NCBI RefSeq assembly: GCF_003966755.1
Contig: NZ_AP018005.1
Location: forward strand, 1,240,001 to 1,304,000
DNA: 64,000 bases
DNA from: Candidatus Rickettsiella viridis
GTDB taxonomy: Bacteria; Pseudomonadota; Gammaproteobacteria; Diplorickettsiales; Diplorickettsiaceae
Reading direction: 5' to 3'
Part shown: one piece after another, positions 8,701 to 18,077 of the stretch
Position numbering within the stretch: position 1 is the first letter of the stretch
Layout: each line of letters opens with the position of its first letter
Notes under the pieces: generated by a model
Told to the model about the DNA's origin: nothing
The model's database searches: none
What the model saw: only the letters and a program-made list of their open reading frames with translations
Made by a program: the position numbers and the translations under genes

Positions 8701-10305
8701 ATTATTCCGCTTTTAAATTATACTAGTGCATTACCTACGGATTTAGAAGAGTATCTAGGTATAAAAAATGAATTAGCGTTAAGTGATATAAGTCAATTAC
8801 TTTCAATCATCAAGCAAAAACCTAGCTTAGCGACAAGTTCTATTTTTAAGCGCTTGTTAGAACAACTCAAGCTAAAAGACTGTAACGAAATCAAATCTTA
8901 CGCACTTAGTTTATTGGCTGAAGATAATACACTGCAGCCTGCCAGTAACCTCTATTATTTTGAAGAAAAAGAAGCTGATCGGCTTAAAGATGCACCGTAT
9001 TATCTGAAACGAATTCGTGGTCTATCACACGAAGAAACGCTTGAGTTAGCGCAATTATGTGGTGTTAATATTATCTCATTTACACATTATCTTCGTACCC
9101 AACCCGAACAATCTGCATTGATCTACGATGCGAGTTTAAAGGATTTTTTCCTAGCCAGATTACCCTTTATCGCACTTCAAGAAGCAAAGGAGCTAAATAC
9201 ATCGCCTGAGCTTATTCTGCAAGCACTTTATCAAAAAATAAGCACTATACAGCACTATCAATGCGAAGAAATCATTCAATGCTACCCTTTCAAAGAAATA
9301 TCAGTACCACATTATTTTAAAAAATTAAGCTTGTATATCACTGGCAATTGGATGGAAAGAAAAAATAAGTTCAAAGTTTATGATCATTTAAAAAAACAAT
9401 TGCAACTTAGCCAAGATATTAGGGAAATAATGGATATTGATCCCAGTAAAATCGATGACAGAGAAGCATGGTTTGAAGAAGAAAAAATAGACCCACAAAC
9501 ATTTCAGCACCTATGTCAGAGCTTAGAACTACTTCAATCCGGTGAAATAATAGCCTCCCATATCGTTCAGGAAACAATTTTTTCTTCGGCGGATACTGCT
9601 TCTGAAAATGAATCATCTGAAAGCGATGAAGGTGAAGAAGCAAAGGCAACTACCTCAGCCACATCATCTTTAGTAACACCCATAATAAAGAGGAGTACCT
9701 ACTTTTCAAGTCCGCAAAAATGGACAAGCGGCAGCTATGCTTCAAACCCTAATCGCCATACTGGCTACTCTTCTTTTTTCCAAGCGACAGAAGAACAGCA
9801 AAAGTTAGGCCACGCAGGTGAAAAATATGTTTTTCAAGCCTTACAAAATTATTATAAAAATAAATACCCCGACGCAACTTTTAATCTAGATGAAAATAAG
9901 GGAAAATTTAAGCTACATACACCTAAAGATCGACAAATAACCATTACTTGGCTAAATAAAAACAAAGAAAGCGGTAAACCTTATGATCTGGTGCTAAGGA
10001 AAAACCATCAAACTAAACGGTATATAGAAGTAAAATCTACTGCTAGTACGGATAAATATGCATTTGAAATAACGCACCATGAATTTATAAAAATGCTACA
10101 CGTATTTGAGACAAAAACAGCGCAACCTAAAGAAAAATACAGCATTTATCGTGTCTTTAATGCAAACACTCCCTCTAACGCACGTATTGAAAAGTTTAAT
10201 AACCCCGCCGCTCTTTTATTAAAGGACGGCACCTTTAAAATAGCAGCCTGCATGCTTGACAGTGGAAATGCAGCGAGTAAGCTAATAAAGCTAAGCAATT
10301 TATAA
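5743..10305 (+). CDS. Sacsin-like GHKL ATPase protein with C-terminal DUF3883/PD-(D/E)XK-like domain
   Basis: A 1520-residue protein. I recognise the domains, not a named gene. Residues about 30-140 form a GHKL/HSP90-type ATPase of the sacsin/NO VEIN kind: N-box FEILQNADDA (50-59), HNGKGF (82-87) and TGYKGLGFKALF (113-124). Three diverged repeats of about 115 residues begin near 568, 681 and 797 (AVIRHTIFQWI, DVLRKSIFKWI, AVIRRSIINWI). An acidic, serine-rich linker occupies about 1282-1312. The C-terminus matches DUF3883, a restriction-endonuclease-like fold, with E1360 (GHAGEKYV), D1415 and E1429-V-K1431. The ATG at 5743 (or 5746) follows AAGGAAG; an upstream TTG at 5731 is less likely. No helicase or methylase neighbours it, so it is a stand-alone gene. 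Candidate roles are an anti-phage protein or a chaperone/effector-like protein; the sequence does not decide. Confidence 0.8.
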   Translation: MMLTDTDQNPKTHIDSITKRYVENPLSQTLANLSNTVIETALSGQSKFLFEILQNADDAICEQQTSVKIKFSLYHNYLIIRHNGKGFDYNDIERICDYASQIEEVKATDLNKTGYKGLGFKALFNVSNCIILYSNGYSFRFDKTHWQASDLIPWQIIPIWCDDEQLPFHESYDYQHKYVNFVLKLTDAAAVKQQLKAMIQQPEALLFLRQINQLNINIEGEKHHLERVITAHEKFQRVDFYINEKIASSWLLKQYVQAVAKNVKELTRSASRFIYPDKIQKSDYAPFTFALKMDEKATQIYPVHGLCYSTLPTQLNLTLPYHSNSFFILNLDRTQLHENEWNSFLITQLGYLHLKLLSDLAMLPSLKNDVIELFTRGITHPYRAFQKAFLDGFNQTKNEIAWLPAYESSSRLLKLGEAQVDGTEFFKRFPCIKNKKITPYLIDYPIRNQKKLSESEACRFTYAILLTDFPRLYYPQLDQTAYKDFISFLFTQLQQHTIKKLSIFFANKPFLKSKQGSLLTLQDAYLEETPIPNVLELNSINKDYIPENEHLKKWLCDLGATALAEPIAVIRHTIFQWIDNNSIANKINSENHIQIIKYLAKAIQDLTTTETEKLKKKLPIFTKAKQFRRAEFCYLPDLSVPTTGLEDIISNAEWISPDYNLTFLKHFFIHIGVHEKINALDVLRKSIFKWIEHGNINTKITYENHSAIIEYIAQHYLSILPHLKDSEKKALRKIPILTCANTFKPVESCYLASAIPQVKGLDSVILPNELISTAYRSEIIEKLLKNIGLNSSLSPTAVIRRSIINWIEHGEINHKITPANHKAIIEYLAKYAIGLKKTEIKQLRKLPLLNQNNHFITAETCYWPNNDKKIPGLDVVIDTDEILSSNYNAEEIKNFFNKIGVRKIRFIDIYEKYTQHLTNADNLQYFFTKLIKYWDNHKKDNSNHLLKHVKKHLQSSCYLLANDEKEHAINNLYSAKFKALSDIAPEIIPLLNYTSALPTDLEEYLGIKNELALSDISQLLSIIKQKPSLATSSIFKRLLEQLKLKDCNEIKSYALSLLAEDNTLQPASNLYYFEEKEADRLKDAPYYLKRIRGLSHEETLELAQLCGVNIISFTHYLRTQPEQSALIYDASLKDFFLARLPFIALQEAKELNTSPELILQALYQKISTIQHYQCEEIIQCYPFKEISVPHYFKKLSLYITGNWMERKNKFKVYDHLKKQLQLSQDIREIMDIDPSKIDDREAWFEEEKIDPQTFQHLCQSLELLQSGEIIASHIVQETIFSSADTASENESSESDEGEEAKATTSATSSLVTPIIKRSTYFSSPQKWTSGSYASNPNRHTGYSSFFQATEEQQKLGHAGEKYVFQALQNYYKNKYPDATFNLDENKGKFKLHTPKDRQITITWLNKNKESGKPYDLVLRKNHQTKRYIEVKSTASTDKYAFEITHHEFIKMLHVFETKTAQPKEKYSIYRVFNANTPSNARIEKFNNPAALLLKDGTFKIAACMLDSGNAASKLIKLSNL

Positions 10306-10346
10306 AAAGCGTATAATTTACTGTATAAACTAATAATAGAACCCTA

Positions 10347-11171
10347 ATGCCTGAATTACCTGAAGTAGAAACTACGCTACGCGGCATACAACCTTTTATT
10401 GAAAACCAAACTATTCAGAAGGTTATCGTTCGTCGGCCGTGCTTGCGCTGGCCTATTCCTAAAACTAATTTGCAACAGTTAATAGGTTATCGTATCAATC
10501 AACTTCAGAGACGTGGCAAATACCTTTTATTATGCACTGATTTAGGCACCGTCATTTTACATCTTGGCATGTCGGGACGATTACAGGTACTTAACAAGCC
10601 TGTAAAAGCCGATAAGCATGACCATATCGATATCCTCTTTAACAACAATTGCCTACTGCGCTTTACTGATCCTCGTCGTTTTGGTGCGCTCTTGTGGACA
10701 AATAATAATCCACAAGAGCATCCCTTACTTAAAAATTTAGGTGTAGAACCACTAACACGTCATTTTAACCATCACTATTTACATACACAGCTGAAACACA
10801 AAAAGATCGCGATTAAAGCCGCCTTGATGGATCAACATATCGTCGTAGGTGTAGGTAATATTTACTGTACTGAAGCTTTATTTATGGCTGGCATACACCC
10901 CACACTACCTGCAAAAAATGTATCGTCTCTGCAATTAAAACAACTTGTTGTTGCCATTAAAAACATTTTACGACGTGCGATTAAAAAAGGCGGTAGCAGT
11001 ATAAAAGATTTTTTAAATAGCCTGGGAAAGCCAGGCTATTTCAGTCAAGAATTACAAGTTTATGGTAGAGCAGATTTACCTTGTTTACAGTGCCAATCAA
11101 TTTTACAGATGATCACCATTGCACAACGTAGCACCATTTATTGTAGTCGCTGCCAACCCATTCCAGCATAA
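10347..11171 (+). CDS. mutM: Formamidopyrimidine-DNA glycosylase (Fpg/MutM)
   Basis: Base-excision repair enzyme that removes 8-oxoguanine and formamidopyrimidines and nicks the abasic site. The N-terminus PELPEVETT supplies the catalytic proline and glutamate. Further motifs include the lysine in RRGKYLL, the DPRRFG loop and the helix-two-turn-helix VGVGNIYCTEALF. The C-terminal zinc finger has the pattern Cys-x2-Cys-x16-Cys-x2-Cys (CLQC...CSRC). At 274 residues it is the standard length. It starts 41 bp after the large ATPase gene on the same strand, but as a conserved gene it is probably independent. Its 3' end faces the glutamate dehydrogenase gene with only 16 bp between stops. Confidence 0.97.
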   Translation: MPELPEVETTLRGIQPFIENQTIQKVIVRRPCLRWPIPKTNLQQLIGYRINQLQRRGKYLLLCTDLGTVILHLGMSGRLQVLNKPVKADKHDHIDILFNNNCLLRFTDPRRFGALLWTNNNPQEHPLLKNLGVEPLTRHFNHHYLHTQLKHKKIAIKAALMDQHIVVGVGNIYCTEALFMAGIHPTLPAKNVSSLQLKQLVVAIKNILRRAIKKGGSSIKDFLNSLGKPGYFSQELQVYGRADLPCLQCQSILQMITIAQRSTIYCSRCQPIPA

Positions 11172-11187
11172 AAACTCGCTTCACCCC

Positions 11188-14100
11188 TTACTGTTTTTCC
11201 AATAAAGAGCTACTCGAGCTTTCTACCATGCTCACTAATTCGCGCACAACCACAGAAAACATCATGAGTTTCAGTTCACTGGTGCCACGCAAGTCCGCTA
11301 ACAGCCGCTGCCAACGACGCAGGAATAGAGGATTATCATTCTCCCATCGCTCTAAACAAACACTATTATCACCTTGCTCGACCACACACTGCAAAATAGC
11401 CACAGTTAAGCGACGCTGCTGTACATCTAAGTCATCTAATAATGCAACCCTGCCCAAGGTATCCCACAATGTTTCAATGGCTTGCTTCGCAATTTGTGCT
11501 CGCAACCAAGTAAACTCAAATCTATCGTTTATCATAAAATAAAGTTCAGAAACATTATTCAGTGGCAAATTATTTTTTTGTGCCGCTTCAACAATATCAA
11601 GTAAGGCATATTCATGCTCAACGCTAGCAATACGTTTTGCTGCCATTTCAGGTACACCGGTATCCTGTAACCCTTGTACACTCTTTTCCCATTGTTCTTT
11701 TTCTTCGCCAATCAACAATTGAGGTAACTTTTCTTGCAAAGAAATAATCGGTGCTCTAAATCGGCTAACCATCCCTAAGATATCGCTGAGTTGATCTTTA
11801 TAATTATAGATAAACCAACGTGTTGCACGTCGCATTAAGCGGTTGATTTGTCGCATTATCGTATAACGTATTTCAGGTGCGGCGGTATCATCTAAATTTT
11901 CTACCTGATTAACCAACTCTGGATAAGAAAATATTTGATGTGCAATAGCATAAGCACGCGCAATGGAAGCAATATCTGCACCACTTTCTGCTTTTACACG
12001 AAAAACAAAGGTAACGCCCATGTCATTGACCATCGCATTACTAATTTTAGTTGCAATGATTTCACGGCGTAAACTATGGCGTTGCATAAACTCAGAAAAA
12101 CGACCGCGTAATAGTTTTGGAAAAGCAGACTCAAGTATCCGAATTAAATAATCTTCATCTAAGCTATGCTGCTCTAATAACTCCGCTTTAACCAAAATTT
12201 TGGTATAGGCTAATAAGACAGCAATTTCCGGACTGGTTAAGCCTTTTCCTAAGGCCTTACGTTCTAGTAAGCCTTTTTCATCTGGCAAGAACTCTAAGCT
12301 TCTATCTAACTTACCATCGCGTTCTAATTCTTCTATATAACGCCGATGTAATTCTAACTCTTGTGGCGCATGTGCAACGGCTAAACTAATCGTTCGTGTT
12401 TGACAGAAATTATCGTACAAAACTAATTTAGCAATCTCATCGGTCATTTCCATCAATAAATAATTACGCTGCGCGACGGTCATATCACCGGCTGTTACAA
12501 CGGCATTTAATAAGATCTTACAATTAACTTCGTGATCAGAACAATCAACACCCGCTGAATTATCAATAAAATCAGAGTAGATCAAACCACCCGTTTGAGC
12601 GTATTCAATCCGTCCTAATTGGGTTAAACCAAGATTTCCGCCTTCCGCAACAATACGACAACGCAATTCATTGCCATTGAGACGTAAGCTATCATTGGTG
12701 CGATCACCGACATCGACGTTTCGTTCAGTGGATGCCTTAACATAGGTACCGATACCACCATTCCACAATAAATCGACTTTGGCTTTTAAAATAGCTCGAA
12801 TCAAACTATCTGGTGTTATAAAGTCTCTATTAATATCTAATAACTGTTTTATTTCCGCTGATAAAGGAATAGATTTTTGTGAACAACTAAAAACCCCACC
12901 ACCTTTTGAAATTAAAGATGCTTTATAGTCTTGCCAACTAGAACGAGGTAAATTGAATAAACGTTGGCGCTCTACAAAACTTTTTTCTGGATTTGGATTG
13001 GGATCAATGAAGATATGCATATGGTTAAATGCCGCCACCAGTTTAATATGCCGCGACAACAACATTCCATTTCCAAATACATCGCCTGACATATCACCAA
13101 CACCGACCACGGTAAAATCATCTTTGTCGGGATTTAAGCCCAATGCTCTACAGTGACGTTTAACAGATTCCCAAGCACCTCGCGCTGTAATACCCATTTT
13201 CTTATGGTCATAACCCACGCTACCACCTGAAGCGAAAGCATCACCTAACCAAAAGTTATATTCGGCGGCAATGGCATTAGCAATATCTGAAAAACTAGCG
13301 GTTCCTTTATCGGCAGCCACCACTAAATAAGGATCCTCTTCATCATAACGCACCACATCCTGAGGAGGAATCAGTACACCATTTTGCAAATTATCGGTTA
13401 AATCTAATAAACCACGCATAAATGTTTGATAACAAACAATCACTTCGTTCATGATCGCTTCACGATCACCACCTTCAGGTAATCGCTTGCAAACAAATCC
13501 ACCTTTAGCGCCGGCTGGAACGATCACAGCGTTCTTAACCTGCTGCGCTTTCATCAGGCCTAATACTTCAGTACGAAAATCTTCACGACGATCCGACCAA
13601 CGAATACCCCCACGCGCTACTTTGGCCGCACGTAAATGCACCGCTTCAACACGGGGTGAATAAACAAACACTTCATACATAGGTCGAGGCAATGGAAGCT
13701 CACTAATTCGAACTGGATCTAACTTAAACGCAAGCCAACTTTTGGGTTTGCCATTCGGTTCTCTTTGGAAATAATTAGTACGTAAAGTCGCTCGCATCAC
13801 TTCAAATAAATGACGCAAAATACGATCTTCATCCAAACTCACCACCGCATCTAATGCGGTTTGCAAACTCTTTTCTAAGCTTGCAATAAAATTTCCTACA
13901 TCACTGTCTCCCTGACGCCGAGGATCAAAATAATATTTAAATAACTTAACTAAAATTCTAGCGATGTCTGCATTGCGTGATACCACGCTTTCTACATACG
14001 TTTGGCTAAACGGCACACCAATTTGACGTAAATATTTAGTGTAAGCCCTTAGAATAGAAACCTCACGCCAGGTTAATTGGCCGGCGAGGATTAAACGATT

Positions 14101-16059
14101 AAATCCATCATTTTCTACCTCACCAAACCAAATTCTACGGAAAGCTTCCTGAAAAATTTCTTTGACTTGAGAAACATTGACCGAATCAATCTGAACCGGC
14201 TTGACACCAAAATCATTAATCCAAACCCGCTGACCATTTTCTAAAGTAATTTCTTGTGGCCATTCATCGATAACACGTAAGCCCATATTTTCTAAAACAG
14301 GTAGTGCATCCGATAAAATAATAGGTTTACCGACTTGAAATAGCTTAAAACGTAAAGGCACTGCCGTTGCATCCTTAGGATGATAAAAGTTCATCTCTAA
14401 TGGACGTTCGGGCGAAATTCTTTCTATATGTTCAATATCATGCACAGCCGTAGCTGGCGGAAAAGTATCTCTATAACCACTAGGAAAGGCATAGCTATAT
14501 TTCTGAATTAAATGTAACCCGTGCTCTTCACCATAATACTCAATTAAGGCTTGGCGTAATTCTTCTCGCCAAGAGCGCGCCACTTCGATGAGTTGCATTT
14601 CTATTTTTTTAACATCATAGGTTAATTCTTTTTTAGGATCCGTTCTAATTAAGAAATGTACCCGCGCCAGGTTTGAGTCACCAAACAAGGTAGAAAACCC
14701 AATTTCTATTCCAGAAAACTCACGTACCAGAATTTTTTCCATTTCTTTCTGAAGTTCGGTATTTAATTTTTCCTTGGGCATATAAACCAAACAAGAAATA
14801 AAACGTCTATAAGTATCTTGACGTACAAATAAGCGCAGCGCACGTTGTTCTTGTATATGCAAAATACCTAAGGCCAAGCGAGTCAATTCATCGGTGCTGG
14901 CTTGAAATAAATCGTCTCGCGGTAAACTCGATAAGATATCCAGTAAAGCTTTACCTGCATGCCCTTTTAAAGGGAGATTAGAGTTTTGTAAAACGACTTG
15001 GATTTTACTGCGTAACAATGGAATATAACGCGGATCACTATGATAAACCGTTGAGGTATAAAGTCCGATAAAACGACGTTCACCAATTAACTCGCCCTGC
15101 TCATTAAATCGCTTCACCCCAATATAATCCGCATAAACAGGTCGATGAACTCTGGCTTTGGTATTGGTTTTAGAAATAACCAGGACTTGCGGAGAAAAAG
15201 CTAAGCGCCGTGCTTCCGGCGGTAACTCTGTCAATGATTTTTCTTCTTTGCTTTGGCTTTCATCTCGCAACACACCCAAGCCAGATGATTTGATCATACG
15301 CAACGCTTTATGATCTTTACTTAATTCATAATCACGGCAACCTAAAAAGGTAAAATGATCGCTTAGCAACCAAGCTAAAAAGTCTTTTGATTCAGCAACA
15401 TCGCCCCGATCAGAAAGAGAAGAATTTTCCTCTAACTCCTGTAAACATTCATTCATTTTAGCGCACATGGCAGGCCAATCGTTTACAACCCGATTAACCT
15501 GCGCAAGCACTTTTTCAAGCTTATGCGCCAGTTTTTTAAGGATCTCTTGATTAGAGATTTTATCAATCTCCATATAAATTAATGCTTCAACTTGCATATC
15601 AGGCAAAGCTGCATCATTTTCTAAAATCTCAACAATTTCTCCCTGAACATTACGCCGTAATTTTATGTCGCCTAGATTGATGGTAAAAAATATACTGAAA
15701 CCTTGTCTATTAATCTCCATACGAGTCGAGTCGACTAAAAACGGTTTGTCAGCTGTAATTAACTGCACGACTGAATTTTTAGTTTCCCAGTTTTCTTTTT
15801 CAATGCTGGGATTGCACACATGAATTTTGTCTTGGCCAGGCAAACGCTTATAAGCTAATTTCCAATGTGCTACCACGGCGGCGGCTAAATTTTCTATAGA
15901 GCGACTTTTGAGCGTCTCTAGATCAGAGTGCGCGTAGTATTGTTGTATAAAGGTAGTAAAAAGCGGGATCTGCTCTTTGGCTACTTTTTGTTTAGCCAAT
16001 GTTGAAATTTCTTTCAGGACGTCGCGATAAGCACGGTCAGTAAGGTTATTCATATGCAT
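11188..16059 (-). CDS. gdhB: NAD-specific glutamate dehydrogenase, large (about 180 kDa) type
   Basis: Deaminates glutamate to 2-oxoglutarate with NAD+, feeding amino acids into the TCA cycle. This suits a bacterium living on amino acids. At 1623 residues it belongs to the large bacterial class, with an N-terminal regulatory region, a central catalytic region (RGGIRWSDRREDFRTEVLGLMKAQ... and PAGAKGGFV, the glutamate/lysine signature area), a dinucleotide-binding segment (VVGVGDMSGDVFGNGML) and a C-terminal helical region. The start may be the ATG at 16059 or at 16053; no strong ribosome site separates them. A very short R1 remnant lies just upstream. Confidence 0.95.
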   Translation of the reverse strand: MHMNNLTDRAYRDVLKEISTLAKQKVAKEQIPLFTTFIQQYYAHSDLETLKSRSIENLAAAVVAHWKLAYKRLPGQDKIHVCNPSIEKENWETKNSVVQLITADKPFLVDSTRMEINRQGFSIFFTINLGDIKLRRNVQGEIVEILENDAALPDMQVEALIYMEIDKISNQEILKKLAHKLEKVLAQVNRVVNDWPAMCAKMNECLQELEENSSLSDRGDVAESKDFLAWLLSDHFTFLGCRDYELSKDHKALRMIKSSGLGVLRDESQSKEEKSLTELPPEARRLAFSPQVLVISKTNTKARVHRPVYADYIGVKRFNEQGELIGERRFIGLYTSTVYHSDPRYIPLLRSKIQVVLQNSNLPLKGHAGKALLDILSSLPRDDLFQASTDELTRLALGILHIQEQRALRLFVRQDTYRRFISCLVYMPKEKLNTELQKEMEKILVREFSGIEIGFSTLFGDSNLARVHFLIRTDPKKELTYDVKKIEMQLIEVARSWREELRQALIEYYGEEHGLHLIQKYSYAFPSGYRDTFPPATAVHDIEHIERISPERPLEMNFYHPKDATAVPLRFKLFQVGKPIILSDALPVLENMGLRVIDEWPQEITLENGQRVWINDFGVKPVQIDSVNVSQVKEIFQEAFRRIWFGEVENDGFNRLILAGQLTWREVSILRAYTKYLRQIGVPFSQTYVESVVSRNADIARILVKLFKYYFDPRRQGDSDVGNFIASLEKSLQTALDAVVSLDEDRILRHLFEVMRATLRTNYFQREPNGKPKSWLAFKLDPVRISELPLPRPMYEVFVYSPRVEAVHLRAAKVARGGIRWSDRREDFRTEVLGLMKAQQVKNAVIVPAGAKGGFVCKRLPEGGDREAIMNEVIVCYQTFMRGLLDLTDNLQNGVLIPPQDVVRYDEEDPYLVVAADKGTASFSDIANAIAAEYNFWLGDAFASGGSVGYDHKKMGITARGAWESVKRHCRALGLNPDKDDFTVVGVGDMSGDVFGNGMLLSRHIKLVAAFNHMHIFIDPNPNPEKSFVERQRLFNLPRSSWQDYKASLISKGGGVFSCSQKSIPLSAEIKQLLDINRDFITPDSLIRAILKAKVDLLWNGGIGTYVKASTERNVDVGDRTNDSLRLNGNELRCRIVAEGGNLGLTQLGRIEYAQTGGLIYSDFIDNSAGVDCSDHEVNCKILLNAVVTAGDMTVAQRNYLLMEMTDEIAKLVLYDNFCQTRTISLAVAHAPQELELHRRYIEELERDGKLDRSLEFLPDEKGLLERKALGKGLTSPEIAVLLAYTKILVKAELLEQHSLDEDYLIRILESAFPKLLRGRFSEFMQRHSLRREIIATKISNAMVNDMGVTFVFRVKAESGADIASIARAYAIAHQIFSYPELVNQVENLDDTAAPEIRYTIMRQINRLMRRATRWFIYNYKDQLSDILGMVSRFRAPIISLQEKLPQLLIGEEKEQWEKSVQGLQDTGVPEMAAKRIASVEHEYALLDIVEAAQKNNLPLNNVSELYFMINDRFEFTWLRAQIAKQAIETLWDTLGRVALLDDLDVQQRRLTVAILQCVVEQGDNSVCLERWENDNPLFLRRWQRLLADLRGTSELKLMMFSVVVRELVSMVESSSSSLLEKQ

Positions 16060-16070
16060 CTAAAATAAAT

Positions 16071-16089
16071 ATACTCTTCGCATGAGTAT
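16071..16089 (+). repeat. R1 miniature remnant (both ends joined)
   Basis: TACTCTTCGCA joined directly to TGAGTAT, matching the two outer ends of R1 with the whole interior missing. It is short enough that chance cannot be excluded, but both ends are in the right order and orientation. Confidence 0.4.
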
Positions 16090-16231
16090 GAGTCAGACCC
16101 CATAGTCACATGGGCGGGGTTATCCTAACTCCTACTACTCCTGTAATAACCAATAGACACACGATGGGGGGTATATGTAGACTATTGTAATACGCCCTCT
16201 ATGAAAAACCAATGCGCGAGTTTCTTTTTTT

Positions 16232-16930
16232 ATGTCGAATAGTGATCCAGTAGAAATCGATAAATTCTCTACGCTAGCTGAAGAATGGTGGGACCCTACG
16301 GGCCCTTGCAAGCCTTTGCATGCCATTAACCCTATACGCTTACAGTTTATAGAAACCCACCTATCTCTGCCGGATCAGAAAATTATCGACATTGGCTGCG
16401 GTGGCGGACTATTAACGGAAGGGCTAGCTTATAAGGGCGCCCAGGCCACCGGAATTGATAAAAGCGAGCCGCTCATAGCGGTTGCCAAGCAACATGCCCA
16501 AGAAAATGCGCTCGACATTAACTATCTAGCCGACGACGTAGAAAGCTTGGCAAATAAGCAAAAGGGTTATTTCGACAGCGCTTGCTGCATGGAATTACTC
16601 GAACATGTACCCGATCCCCTGTCATTGATCCAAGCTTGCAGTGATCTAGTCAAACCGAATGGCTGGTTATTTTTTTCTACCCTTAATCGCAATCCTTATG
16701 CTTATTTAACCGCGATCATTGGCGCTGAATACGTATTAAAACTGTTAGCTAAAGGAACGCATGAATACAAAAAATTTATTCGTCCGTCAGAGCTTGCCAT
16801 GGCCTCACGCAAAGCGGGCCTAAGCTTAAAAAAATTACAGGGTATTCATTATAATCCGCTCATCCCTCGCGTTACGCTAAGCGATGATCTGCGCGTCAAT
16901 TATATTGCCGCTTTTCAAAAGCAAATTTAA
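16232..16930 (+). CDS. ubiG: Ubiquinone biosynthesis O-methyltransferase UbiG
   Basis: SAM-dependent enzyme that carries out both O-methylations of ubiquinone synthesis. Family landmarks are the N-terminal EIDKFSTLAEEWWDP, the leader HAINPIRLQFI, SAM-binding motif I (IIDIGCGGGLLTEGLA) and the conserved CCMELLEHVPDP. At 232 residues it is the usual size. The stop is followed one base later by the gph start, so the two are co-transcribed, an arrangement common in gammaproteobacteria. Confidence 0.96.
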   Translation: MSNSDPVEIDKFSTLAEEWWDPTGPCKPLHAINPIRLQFIETHLSLPDQKIIDIGCGGGLLTEGLAYKGAQATGIDKSEPLIAVAKQHAQENALDINYLADDVESLANKQKGYFDSACCMELLEHVPDPLSLIQACSDLVKPNGWLFFSTLNRNPYAYLTAIIGAEYVLKLLAKGTHEYKKFIRPSELAMASRKAGLSLKKLQGIHYNPLIPRVTLSDDLRVNYIAAFQKQI

Positions 16931-16931
16931 T

Positions 16932-17630
16932 ATGTCTGTAAAATCACACAGCCACGAAAAAATTGATGCGGTACTATTTGATTTAGACGGCACCTTATTA
17001 GATACCGCTTCTGATTTAGCCGCCACATTGAATGCACTGTTACTAGCTCAACAACTTCCACCACTACCCTTATCAGCTATTCGTCCGATGATTTCCGAAG
17101 GCGCGGCTGGTTTATTAAAATTGGGCTTTAATCTCAGCGAAAAAGATCCTAAGTTTCCTCGTTTACGTCAGCAATTTATCGAATACTACAGCCAACACAG
17201 TTGCGAACAAACCCAATTATTCGCGGGTGTTGATACACTTATTGATCACCTAGAAACAAATCATGTTGCATGGGGAATTGTTACTAATAAATCAGAAGCA
17301 TTAACCATGCCTTTAATCGAGCATTTTCCTTTACTCAAAAAAGCAAAATGTATTGTGGGCGGCGATACGCTAAGCCATAGCAAACCCCACCCTAAACCGT
17401 TATTACACGCCTGCGAGTGTATTAAATCCACACCCAAACACTGTGTTTATATCGGTGATGCAAAACGAGATATTGACGCCGCCAACGCAGCCGGTATGCG
17501 TAGTTTAATTGCGTTATATGGCTATATTCCTAATCAAGCAGAACTTAACTCATGGCACGCAACCGCTATGATCAACACACCACTTGAACTGATTGATTGG
17601 TTAAAACAATCAAATAAAACAAATCATTAA
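16932..17630 (+). CDS. gph: Phosphoglycolate phosphatase (HAD family)
   Basis: HAD-superfamily hydrolase that dephosphorylates 2-phosphoglycolate, a by-product of DNA repair and other oxidations. The nucleophile motif is FDLDGTLLDT, motif II is VTNKS, and motifs III/IV include HSKPHPKPLLHA and YIGDAKRDIDAA. The ATG at 16932, one base after the ubiG stop, gives 232 residues beginning MSVKSHSHEK. A longer frame starting inside ubiG would add a spurious leader. The gene may also be annotated as the mupP-like MurNAc-6-phosphate phosphatase, a close relative that follows ubiG in some gammaproteobacteria; sequence reading alone does not separate the two. Confidence 0.88.
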   Translation: MSVKSHSHEKIDAVLFDLDGTLLDTASDLAATLNALLLAQQLPPLPLSAIRPMISEGAAGLLKLGFNLSEKDPKFPRLRQQFIEYYSQHSCEQTQLFAGVDTLIDHLETNHVAWGIVTNKSEALTMPLIEHFPLLKKAKCIVGGDTLSHSKPHPKPLLHACECIKSTPKHCVYIGDAKRDIDAANAAGMRSLIALYGYIPNQAELNSWHATAMINTPLELIDWLKQSNKTNH

Positions 17631-17684
17631 CGTTTCAAATTTTGCTATACTGAAACCTTATTTGTTAAGTAAGAAGGCCGCATT

Positions 17685-18077
17685 GTGAAACCTACCCATC
17701 ACTTAGATCCTACCTTGCGTGTTAAAACCCGACCGAATGATGCAAATAAATCGGGCGATATTTTTGGCGGTTGGTTAATGTCACAAATCGATATCGCAGG
17801 CGCTATTGCCGCGGCTCGCCGATCAAAAGGCCCTGTTGTTACGCGTTCTGTTAAAGAGTTAAACTTTTTACAACCTTTATTTATTTATGACATCGCCAGT
17901 TTTTATACCGAAGTCATACAAGTCGGTAACACATCTATGACGGTTAAGGTGGAAGTCTACGCGGAACGTTATAAAGAAGGTGAAACGGAATTTGATGAAA
18001 TAAAAGTATCGGACGCTATCCTGGTTTATGTTGCCGTTTCAAAACCAGGAGAAAAACGTTTAATCCCCAAAAGTTAA
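17685..18077 (+). CDS. yciA: YciA-type acyl-CoA thioesterase
   Basis: Hot-dog-fold thioesterase that hydrolyses a broad range of acyl-CoAs. The typical segment is [28 protein letters not shown], with the active-site aspartate in MSQID. At 130 residues it is the normal size. The start is a GTG at 17685 preceded by AGAAGG. Its 3' end meets minE tail to tail, and the palindrome TTAA carries the stop codons of both genes. Confidence 0.93.
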   Translation: MKPTHHLDPTLRVKTRPNDANKSGDIFGGWLMSQIDIAGAIAAARRSKGPVVTRSVKELNFLQPLFIYDIASFYTEVIQVGNTSMTVKVEVYAERYKEGETEFDEIKVSDAILVYVAVSKPGEKRLIPKS

